From Laccaria trichodermophora (lineage: Eukaryota; Basidiomycota; Agaricomycetes; Agaricales; Hydnangiaceae), in the NCBI GenBank assembly GCA_018417955.1, contig JACTVC010000029.1:248001-312000 (forward strand): 64,000 bases of DNA, read 5' to 3'. The notes under the pieces are model-generated. The model did not search any database, was not told the origin of the DNA, and saw nothing but the letters and a program-made list of their open reading frames with translations. The translations under genes and the position numbers were made by a program. Positions within the stretch are counted from its first letter, which is position 1. Each line of letters starts with the position of its first letter. This document shows positions 34,979-42,601 of this stretch, one piece after another.

Positions 34979-35064
34979 GTCTTCTGGGATTCGAACCCAG
35001 TTCTCCCCAAGACCGAGACGAGGATCGTGTCAAGCTACCGTGTGTTACCGGTTTACTAAGAAGA
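34979..35064 (-). ncRNA. tRNA-like unit 1 (degenerate)
   Basis: Perfect T-arm (CTGGGTTCGAATCCCAG) and an A-box-like TTAGTAAACCGG. The acceptor has lost matching bases on both sides relative to the unit at 36390. A central arm GACAC-GATCCTC-GTCTC has one mismatch. A TTTTT run lies about 30 nt past the 3' end. It has no U33 anticodon loop, so it is not a normal tRNA. Confidence 0.55.
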
Positions 35065-35614
35065 TATATTTATTAGCAAGGCAACATTGAGACGCACCCG
35101 GGAGTTTGATGCTGGTGGAAATATAATATTCGTGGCTTGGCGCTCCACCATCCTTAACGCGCAGGGCTTCAGGTTGGCCCTCCGTTTGGGAAGATGGACG
35201 TACATTCAATGACACATATGTAAACCAGATTATCAGATTTTTGGGGCTGGAGAGTGTAAGTAACAAGGTTAACTTGAAAGCGGCATTTGGGAATACGAAC
35301 CAAATAGCAATCCGTTCGATACGAAAGCCTATATAATTTGAGAGCCTCGGTGAGAAATATGCGAATGAGTTTTAAGTACCCTACCATACACGGATGCGCG
35401 TTTGGGTGTTACCGGGGTCGCTGACCAAGGAATAACGTGTGATAGGCCGTGCGAAAGGTTGATCAGCCGCGGCGCACATATAGCAGGGACAAACCTTGAG
35501 CTTGATGTACGGACAAACCAAAAAGAGTTTCATGTAAGTTGGTTCGTTTTCGCATAACCAGGGAAATGTAAGTAAGTAGAAACCAAAAGATCAGGCGCTA
35601 ATTTACATACTTAT

Positions 35615-35702
35615 TCTTTGTCTGGGATTCGAACCCAGTTCTCGTCCCGAGAAATTCACGTACATTCAGTATGAGAGTGTAGTACCGGTGTACTAACAAA
35701 GA
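35615..35702 (-). ncRNA. tRNA-like unit 2
   Basis: Acceptor TCTTTGT pairs 7/7 with ACAAAGA; A-box-like TTAGTACACCGG; T-arm CTGGG-TTCGAAT-CCCAG perfect; a 5 bp variable-arm-like hairpin (TTCTC-GGGAC-GAGAA) stands directly before the T-arm, as in class II tRNAs. No canonical anticodon arm can be folded. A TTTT tract lies within about 35 nt downstream. Confidence 0.6.
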
Positions 35703-35957
35703 TCTATTTATCAGTAGTAAGTCGTTCGTGTTTATTAGGAAAGTTAAAAACCGAATTGCGTCTTAGAGCCTTTGTTAGCCTTGGGACCTCTTACCAGTGG
35801 AGGAGAATATCTTGGCCTTGCGCCCCAATTGTAGAACCGGAGAAAGGTGTTTGAAAAAAAAGCGAGTGAGTTTCGGAAATCCCTTTGAACTCGCAGTCGG
35901 ATCCACATCTGTGAGAGTAGTTGGTAGGACTAAAGCAAAAGCAACCCCACGATACAT

Positions 35958-36060
35958 TCTTTGTCTGGGATTCGAACCCAGGCCTCACCCCCAGACGAGG
36001 ATCGTCAATTTACACACATACGTACAGCATGGGAGTGTAGTACCAGTGGACTAACAAAGA
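35958..36060 (-). ncRNA. tRNA-like unit 3
   Basis: Acceptor TCTTTGT/ACAAAGA 7/7; TAGT/ACTA D-stem around CCACTGGT; perfect T-arm. A long stem CACTCCC/GGGGGTG closes the anticodon region, and inside it lies the GATCCTC hairpin loop shared with units 1 and 4. A TTTT tract follows. A normal anticodon is absent. Confidence 0.6.
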
Positions 36061-36389
36061 TCTTCTTTCTAGTAAGTCAATCGCGTTGTTTATTAGAAGA
36101 AATATAAATTGAGACGAGCCTTTGTTAACGTTGGGACCTGGCGCTAATATCCTGCGCTTGTGCCACGATCCCAGGACCGTTGAACAATGAAAGGGGGACT
36201 TGGAAATGAAGAGGCGAAGCTGGCTCTCGCAATCTACGCATTTTTACAAACACCAGCTCTGAAATGGGCTTCGTGGCTTCAAAGAGCTCTTTGGGTTGTA
36301 TTGACAAAAAAGGGTTTGGCCTGAAAGGTCTTATAGCTAGAGCCTGAGAATAGTAAGCAGAGGCTAAAAAACGACGGCAGACATCAACG

Positions 36390-36480
36390 TCTTCGTCTGG
36401 GATTCGAACCCAGTTCTCTCCCCGAGATTGAGACGAGGATCGTCTCAAGTAACCGTGTGTTATCGGTTTACTAACGAAGA
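36390..36480 (-). ncRNA. tRNA-like unit 4
   Basis: Acceptor TCTTCGT pairs 7/7 with ACGAAGA, a compensated change relative to units 2 and 3. T-arm perfect. The anticodon position holds a 9 bp perfect hairpin (TTGAGACGA-TCC-TCGTCTCAA), followed by a TCTC-GGG-GAGA arm. TTTTTT lies about 25 nt downstream. Confidence 0.6.
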
Positions 36481-36850
36481 TCTCTTAATTAGCAGGTCAA
36501 GCGCGTTGTTTATTACAGAAACGAGACGCACCCAAGAGCGTACGGAGGGATAATACGTTTCGTGGACGGTGGCGCTATCCAGTGTCCACCATCCCTAACG
36601 CCCAACGCTTCACGTTGCACTTCGTTTAATCAGATAGGTGTGTATTATATGTCTCAGAGCTCGCATCGTTAGATTTTCTGGGCTCAAGAGTATAAGTAAC
36701 AAGGCTAAAGCAGCAAATGGGAAAGACGAACCAAATGAGAAGCAGCCTGGGCTCGAGAGTCGATACGACATCTGAGAGTCTCGGTGAAAAACATTTGTTC
36801 CAACAAGCAAACACTGATGTGCGTTTGAGTACTCTGTAAGTTACTGCCAG

Positions 36851-37025
36851 CTTTCTGGGTGGTTCAACGTTGCATACGAACGAAGAACGTGTGAACGGGC
36901 CGTGCGCAAGGGCACATGATGATGTCACATAAGCTTCGCGAAGCCAATTACAAAAGCCCCGCATTGAGACTTTGCAATCCCATAACGCAAAGTGCCTCGC
37001 AACCACCCACCAAAAACCCCTCGAA
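36851..37025. promoter_or_regulatory. Upstream region of the small mitochondrial-type gene
   Basis: It separates the minus-strand tRNA-like group from the gene at 37026. No TATA box is evident. Confidence 0.3.
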
Positions 37026-37376
37026 ATGCTCTCATCCATCCGCGTCGTCGCCCTCCGCCGTCCTCAGCCTCAACATCTTCTCCTTCGTCGCTCACTGCGC
37101 AGCTCATCCGCCGTATGGGCCAGCCAAGGACAAGTCAAGCATACGTCCGACACGTACAGCAAAGAAGTAGACGCCACGCCTCCGTCTGATCATACCGTCC
37201 ATCGAGTCGATCCAGACTCGGATAACGTCCAGAAACCGCATGAGCCGCCGTCTGGGTATAGTCGTGCTGGCGTGAAGACGGAAGAGTACAGTAGTGTTGA
37301 TTATGGTGGGAAGGCGCCGTTGGGGGCGAAAGAGAAGGGTGCGGCGTCCGCGAAGGGGAGTGGGGGTGCAGCGTGA
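37026..37376 (+). CDS. Small protein with a likely mitochondrial presequence
   Basis: 116 residues from the ATG at 37026. The N-terminus (MLSSIRVVALRRPQPQHLLL, then RRSLRSSSAVWA) is rich in arginine, serine and hydrophobics with no acids for about 30 residues, typical of a mitochondrial import signal. The mature part is polar and probably disordered (HTSDTYSKEV; HRVDPDSDNVQKPHEPPSGY; YGGKAPLGAKEKGA). I recall similar short fungal proteins with a conserved VHRVD...DNVQ(R/K)PHEPPSG core but no known function. Single exon; an upstream in-frame non-ATG extension was ignored. It stands between the two opposed tRNA-like groups. Confidence 0.7.
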   Translation: MLSSIRVVALRRPQPQHLLLRRSLRSSSAVWASQGQVKHTSDTYSKEVDATPPSDHTVHRVDPDSDNVQKPHEPPSGYSRAGVKTEEYSSVDYGGKAPLGAKEKGAASAKGSGGAA

Positions 37377-37769
37377 GAGGGAGAGGGAGACGAGGGTAAG
37401 TACGCGACTGTATGCGCGTTTTCGTGTAATGACCTTGGTTTAGGTGACAGGGGTGACAACGATGAAGATGAACTTGGGCTGTATGATGAACCGTTGCTCT
37501 GATGAAAATGCTGTGTGTATTATATTGGTATACCTCGCGTATACCCTCCTGCGTTGCTTGTAACATGCATCTGTATCCATTCTCAACCTTTTTGCGCACA
37601 GACCACCTAAAGATAAGATAAGATCGACTCTCTTGCGCAGGGGTACAGTAATGGATTTCCTCTGCTGCGCTGTTCAAAGGTGGAGAGATCACGAGGTGGT
37701 GATAGCAGCAACTCCTGCGCTTTGTCAAAATCAACGATACTTCAAGGATATTCGGTAGGTTTTACAACA
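37377..37769. other. 3' flank, no gene
   Basis: Holds the downstream region of the small gene and a short inverted motif 'ggtatacctcgcgtatacc' at about 37529. The long minus-strand frame that overlaps this stretch is a shadow. Confidence 0.4.
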
Positions 37770-37855
37770 TCTCTAATCAGTACACCGGAAAGTACTTACG
37801 TGCTCACTGTTGAGCGGAACGTATGAGAACCGGGGTTCGAATCCCCAAGAGCAGA
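37770..37855 (+). ncRNA. tRNA-like unit 5
   Basis: D-arm GTAC-ACCGGAAA-GTAC perfect; anticodon stem TACGT/ACGTA perfect around a 17 nt loop that itself contains GCTCA/TGAGC; B-box GGTTCGAATCC. The acceptor is weak (about 5/7). TTTTTTT lies about 35 nt after the 3' end. Position 33 would be C, not U. Confidence 0.55.
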
Positions 37856-38023
37856 TACCAAACCAACCGCCGGGAGTTTTTTTCGCCCGTCGTATTTATG
37901 CTGCAAGCTCTGAAATCTGCAGATTATCCTTTCCTACCTTTTGGGGGTTCCCGCTTTCCTCCCTCCCGTTGTAGGTCTCTCAACTTCCTCATCGAAATGC
38001 TACGATTGACTCGATGAAAATAT

Positions 38024-38110
38024 ATCTCTATTGGTAAACCGGGATGCCACGCCTACCTCAGTGAATGTATAAATGGAGAGGGCGAGAGCCGGGTTCGACT
38101 CCCGAGAGAT
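38024..38110 (+). ncRNA. tRNA-like unit 6
   Basis: Acceptor ATCTCT/AGAGAT; box A TTGGTAAACCGG; anticodon stem CGCCT/GGGCG around a 25 nt loop; box B GGTTCGACTCC; TTTTTT about 25 nt downstream. There is no U33 at the normal loop position. Confidence 0.55.
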
Positions 38111-38400
38111 TCATGTACGCAACGGTAACATAACTCTTTTTTCTCAAAGCTCGATATTTGAAGACATCGCGGAGTTGACCAGCGGCACGCGCACGTTGGA
38201 GGTAGATGGTATAAATTTGTGTATGGTAAACACTTCCCTTCAAAGCGATTAACGAAGAACGAAATAAATCTGCCTCCATGCTCAGACGAAGACTAGTACT
38301 TGAAATACATTCAAATATCCAGGCCATCTTCTTTTTCCTAATACCTATTTCGTTTACAGAATTTTCGTCGACAACGCGCTTGACTGTACAAAGTACTATA

Positions 38401-38500
38401 TCTTCGATAGTTCAGTGGTAACTTGAAGCACATTTCACCGGCGCCTGAGACGATCTTCATCGTGGGGGGAGGAAAACTGGGTTCGAATCCCAAACGATGA
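38401..38500 (+). ncRNA. tRNA-like unit 7
   Basis: Acceptor TCTTCGA/ACGATGA about 5/7; D-arm with AGTGGTAA; T-arm CTGGG-TTCGAAT-CCCAA; internal hairpin ACGAT-CTTC-ATCGT related to the GATCCTC hairpin of units 1, 3 and 4; TTTTTTT about 18 nt downstream. Confidence 0.5.
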
Positions 38501-38693
38501 CTCAAGGACTCGAAACATTTTTTTAATCCCTAGCCTGAAGAGTCCTCACTTGGCGTCAGATATGTAACAAATCCCAGGGATGCAAAATCGCTCTTTTTTT
38601 TGATGCACGGTCTCGCTATAACGCCAACATCTACTTTGTCTCATCGTCCACAACACGTTCGACTTACATATTGTCAACTGACTGATGAATATG

Positions 38694-38786
38694 CCTTTGT
38701 TAGTACAGTGGTGAATATGCGCCTGCATGTGTAGAAAAAATATTCCTTCTATGGGGCGAGAGCTAGGTTCGACTCCTGGACAAAGG
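38694..38786 (+). ncRNA. tRNA-like unit 8
   Basis: Acceptor CCTTTGT/ACAAAGG 7/7; tRNA-Asp-like 5' half (TTAGTACAGTGG); anticodon stem CGCCT/GGGCG around a 29 nt loop; T-arm CTAGG/CCTGG with a compensating G-U pair. A TTTT tract lies downstream. Confidence 0.62.
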
Positions 38787-38972
38787 GATTAGATATCATG
38801 GTGAGTCGTTTTGAAAAAATTGTGCAGTCTCTGAGCTTCATCAGACCCATCGCCCCGCCATGCTTCTGCCAGGAGGATTCGTTATTCCGTTCGGATGCTC
38901 TCCCGTACTTCAACACCCCAATGTCCACTTTACATTTTCGTCAGGAACGGGCTGGACTTATCCATGAATATG

Positions 38973-39074
38973 CCTTTGTTAGTACACCGGCAAGTACGCG
39001 CCTGCAGTGTGTACAAGTACATTGAATCATATTTGCGTATGGGGCGAGAGCTGGGTTCGACTCCCAGACAAAGG
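38973..39074 (+). ncRNA. tRNA-like unit 9 (best folded)
   Basis: All four stems pair: acceptor CCTTTGT/ACAAAGG 7/7, D-stem GTAC/GTAC, anticodon stem CGCCT/GGGCG (one G-U), T-stem CTGGG/CCCAG. The anticodon loop is 38 nt. If it holds an intron, the usual U33-anticodon-purine37 order is still not found. TTTTT lies about 28 nt downstream. Confidence 0.62.
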
Positions 39075-39253
39075 CTTGGGTGAGAGAAAAAAAATCCTTT
39101 TTATCAGTCCCTAGCTCAACCCTAGCTTCCGAGTCGCCAATTGGCAGGTTAGGTATGTATCACTCTCATATAGTTTTCACAGAGCCCAGCGCCCTCAGTT
39201 TCTCAACTTCTGGGCCGACTGCGCGTCATCATGAATGGGTGTCATTGTTCGAT

Positions 39254-39276
39254 TGGGTTCGACTCCCAGACAAGCA
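39254..39276 (+). ncRNA. tRNA-like unit, T-arm fragment
   Basis: Only the 3' quarter remains (TGGGTTCGACTCCCAGACAA). A 5'-half remnant of the same family (CCTTTGCTGGTAGACTGACA) lies near 42470, at the matching place beside the second F-box gene. Confidence 0.5.
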
Positions 39277-39346
39277 AAATTGCATTTCGCATCTTTGACC
39301 CCTTGGCTCACGAATAATACATGCCATCTTGGGTAAATAATCAAAA

Positions 39347-41209
39347 CTAATAGTTAGAATCAAGATCCGTGGAATCTGGAGTCCTGTCCAGATCCTGACC
39401 ATCCCAAGGAGAAAAAGAATCCGATTGTAACGGCCACAGGTCTGGTGCATATTTGATATGCACAACAGTAGATAGCTTGGTGTTGTTTGATTCGGGGTGA
39501 ATGACGGCACCAGTCCAGTTCTGCCGAGAAACTTTCATCCCAGTCCCAGTAAGCGATTCAAGGAATTCATCGAAGTTCTTTGGCTCGCGGCAATCGAAAG
39601 TGGCGTCTACTCGTTTCAGCACTGCAACCTTTTCAGATTCACTCCGCTCTTGAACCAAAGACAACAACTGCGCTTCGGAAAAGCTCGCGCAATGGCTCCC
39701 ATTGCATTCAAATTCTTCAAGCATTGGGCACAGACAATCGGAATTTTCGCCGGAAGGAGTGAGGCGAGCAATGACTTCATCATCGACGACGGACGAAGAA
39801 CCGGAGTAGTCGCTGATATGGAGGTGGTTGAGAAGTGGAACCGATTCGAGGAAACAAATAAGTTCATCTCGAGTCAATGAATGGATATCTATGGACAAGT
39901 GCTTCACAGATCCACCGTTACGCGACAAGAAGTCTGCCCACGAGGGCCGACTTACATTAGATGTTTTTGGAAAGTTAATCTCGAGATGACGGAGTCTCGG
40001 AAGATTAAGATGCTTCAAATGACACTCGTCCCGCCTGCCGCTGAGATTAAGAAGAAGGTTCTCGAGAAGGGGAAGGGTCAGCGTGTATTCGGCTAGGGGC
40101 GCTTCATGATCGGGTTGTAGATCGATGTCAAATGATGTGCCTCCTAGACGCAAGCCACAGCTCACAAGCAGTGGGCATCTCCTCAACACTTTGATAACGT
40201 TGCTATATCTGAGACCCCTCGAAGTCCCTCTGAATAGGGCTCGGCCATCGAGGTCCAAATTGAGGTGGGTTAACTGCGACCAACGCACTGGCAATGAGAG
40301 GAGGTCCTCTCTAAGATACGATAAGGAAAGCTTCCACAACTTCCTAGCTGACAGAAGACCTGAGCATTCCGTCCAGCGCCCACCAAAATCTGATGCGAGC
40401 GGATCCCATGCGTGTGCCAGAGGCCCGCTGGCGATGACCAGAGATTCTAGCAGTGGTACATCATCCTCTGTGAGCTGTTGGAGACGAGTAAATGAGTCTT
40501 CCGCTGCCCTAAAATCTACGTTTTTCCATCGGTGGCTGGAAGCGAGTATCTGCGTTATCGCAATTTCGAAAGTGTTTATGTTCGAAGGTTGCAAATCATA
40601 AGAATACGCATGCCTTGGAGTGCAGACAGAGATGGAGATGGGGCTCTCCCCCGAACGGCTGATCCATTCCCCTGCCGCCTCGCAGCGCCTCTCCACCTTC
40701 GCAATAAATGTGGGATCTAGTTGAGCAGGGGCTTGCCCAGTTTCGTTTATCTGCGTGGGTGTCGGTATGTGGAGGCTCGACCAAAGCCGTGGGGTTGATA
40801 GTGCGATGGACCTCCACGCGCTACAGACGCGACCCAGCAGAATTGGAGCTTCCTGAGAGCTCATGACGGCATTGCGACCTTCAGGGAGACAATAAACGAA
40901 GATCTCCTCAAGCACGTCGAGCGGGAGTCGGCGAATAGGAGAGATCAGTGCTCGATGAGCCTCGATCTCATCACTCAGAGCACGATGCTCGCGATGTAGC
41001 TCGTCGAGGATGGATTGCAACCTGTCAATCTCAGCATCAAGGCTAGATAAACGCTTGAGAGGTTCGGTCAAAAGCTGCTTGATTTCGAGAATTTCTGATT
41101 CCGTAGGGGTATAATTGGTGTGGAGATTGGATGCGTACGGTGAATCTATTTGGGTAGTCGCTATGTATGGCTGGTTTGGGCTGACAGTTGGCGTGATGTT
41201 TCGACTCAT
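39347..41209 (-). CDS. Large F-box protein, tandem copy 1
   Basis: A single 620-residue exon from the ATG at 41209 (MSRNITPTVSPNQPYIATTQ). It has an N-terminal coiled coil (LKRLSSLDAEIDRLQSILDE), then an F-box-like region (ISPIRRLPLDVLEEIFVYCL; APILLGRVCSAWRSIALSTP; RLWSSLHI) and leucine-rich repeat-like segments to the end (for example HLKHLNLPRLRHLEI). This coiled-coil plus LPxDVLxEIF plus CxxWRxIAxSTPxLWSSL layout belongs to a family greatly expanded in mushroom genomes; members are thought to be SCF ubiquitin-ligase adaptors with unknown targets. It is about 75-80% identical to the gene at 42602, which lies upstream in the same direction. Confidence 0.88.
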   Translation of the reverse strand: MSRNITPTVSPNQPYIATTQIDSPYASNLHTNYTPTESEILEIKQLLTEPLKRLSSLDAEIDRLQSILDELHREHRALSDEIEAHRALISPIRRLPLDVLEEIFVYCLPEGRNAVMSSQEAPILLGRVCSAWRSIALSTPRLWSSLHIPTPTQINETGQAPAQLDPTFIAKVERRCEAAGEWISRSGESPISISVCTPRHAYSYDLQPSNINTFEIAITQILASSHRWKNVDFRAAEDSFTRLQQLTEDDVPLLESLVIASGPLAHAWDPLASDFGGRWTECSGLLSARKLWKLSLSYLREDLLSLPVRWSQLTHLNLDLDGRALFRGTSRGLRYSNVIKVLRRCPLLVSCGLRLGGTSFDIDLQPDHEAPLAEYTLTLPLLENLLLNLSGRRDECHLKHLNLPRLRHLEINFPKTSNVSRPSWADFLSRNGGSVKHLSIDIHSLTRDELICFLESVPLLNHLHISDYSGSSSVVDDEVIARLTPSGENSDCLCPMLEEFECNGSHCASFSEAQLLSLVQERSESEKVAVLKRVDATFDCREPKNFDEFLESLTGTGMKVSRQNWTGAVIHPESNNTKLSTVVHIKYAPDLWPLQSDSFSPWDGQDLDRTPDSTDLDSNY

Positions 41210-42601
41210 TGCAACTGAGTTTCAGCGGATGGAACAATAAGATGGCGCTTTGTTATCTTGGAGGCTTAGTAGTGGTGAAGGCGTAGTCTGGTTTAAGTTT
41301 GGTTCAAATTCACGCAAGAATCGGTAACCAATTGGAACACGTGCCAGCCAAACAGCACCCCTGCTTCATCGCAAATGCTTCGCGTACAGTAACACAACGC
41401 GCGTATACAATAGACAAGGTCGGGATGTGGCATACAATATACTTCAGTTGTCGGGAAGAACAACCTACAAGCGCAAAACACATGAATGCCAGTCATTCGG
41501 TTTGAAAAAGGAACTTGAAAGAAACAACACACCAAGCATAATCCACCCTTCCCGTCCATCTTCATCACCTCCCGCTCATCAAAATTACCCTTGGAGCATG
41601 GCGTCCCCCTGAATCCCCCATCTTCAACTTTCGCTCCCCTAAGCACAACAAGCCGCATCACCATCTTAACCTTCCGCTTGATAGCACCAACGCCCATCCG
41701 TTTCTGGTTCGTCGGGGAGAAGAACGCATCTACTCTCCGGCCCTTCCATTTCTGGTTCCTTGTAAAGGCACTGGCACAGGCGCCGCTCTCAGATTACATC
41801 TGAGCAGAAGTTTGGGAAGGCAGAGGCTTTGAGGCTTTGAGTCCGGTTGCGGGAGGGTCAACGTATCCTTCGTTCTCTCCGTTGGTGGGAGATTTCAATG
41901 AGGGAACGATTATTCTGATTGGGATTCCTGAGTTTTGTTTGTGGAACAAAGGTTAGTAGATGTGATGTTTGGTGAATAGAGGTACTGACTGTTATTGCGC
42001 CGAAACGCGGGGATTTAGTTAGTTTGGAGAGCCTCGCATTTCGTTTTGTGGTGATCTCGAGGTGGTATGAGATGGGGGGAGGCCCTCCTCATTCCGGAGG
42101 GGTGATGCTCCAAAAAATCACTCGTGCTGATGAGAAAATCAAGAGAAAACTTTAGCGGAGTTAATCGCGTTTTACGGGCTCCTTTTACTTACGACTGCAC
42201 GACACAAGTCGCTTCATCGTAGCGCGTCCTCGCATACTACATAACCAGCAGCATATAGGACGTTCAAAACAACGCAGACAAAAATGAAGGTAGTTCGGTT
42301 TGAGTTCGGTACAAGTCCGTCATGAGTCACGCATCACATTGTGGGCGCCGTCTTGTGACAGAATCATTGTTAACCCTCTTTGCTTGCTCTTTGCGCACAG
42401 ACCTTGTCTAGCTGACATCGGAATCCCTGACATACTTTTCTTCGCCTGGCTTGTTGTGATGAATGAATACCTTTGCTGGTAGACTGACAAGAGGCCGTGT
42501 TTAGACGAGGGAAATATTTCCTGTAGACAGGAAATGTTGGAATTTGTTCTTTACACTTACTTGTTGGTCCACAGATACGCAGTCATATTGGGTAGATAAA
42601 A
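41210..42601. other. Spacer of the F-box tandem, with a tRNA-like remnant
   Basis: No gene is seen, although 41570-41800 has a weakly coding look. A 5' remnant of the tRNA-like family near 42465-42500 sits about 100 bp past the stop of the second F-box gene, as the fragment at 39254 does beside the first, so the duplicated unit was tRNA-like unit plus F-box gene. Confidence 0.5.

Larger units (their letters stand above)
33960..36850. repeat. Segment present three times, carrying tRNA-like units
   Basis: Three diverged copies of one segment can be followed by eye. 33985-34130 matches 36270-36400 ('ggttgtat', 'aaaa', 'gtttg', 'gagaatagta', 'agaggc'). 35085-35410 matches 36525-36840 ('gagacgcaccc', 'ccaccatcc', 'gtaagtaacaagg', 'acgaaccaaat'). 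The tail 'gagagtctcg...tgcgtttg' occurs at 34305, 35340 and 36775. A further internal match joins 35765-35840 and 36115-36190. Tandem or nested duplication of a ~0.4-1.4 kb unit, followed by divergence, explains this. The tRNA-like units at 34979, 35615, 35958 and 36390 belong to it. Confidence 0.7.

Noticed and set aside
37135..37734. Minus-strand 199-residue frame
   Set aside because: It is antisense to the small mitochondrial-type gene, with repetitive histidine/proline/serine composition and no domain.
34979..39074. Calling the tRNA-like units ordinary tRNA genes
   Set aside because: None gives a 7-nt anticodon loop with U33, even allowing an intron after position 37. Labelled as tRNA-like ncRNA instead.
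41293..41697. Minus-strand cysteine-rich frame between the F-box copies
   Set aside because: No ATG context, no family, and opposite-strand frames are equally open.
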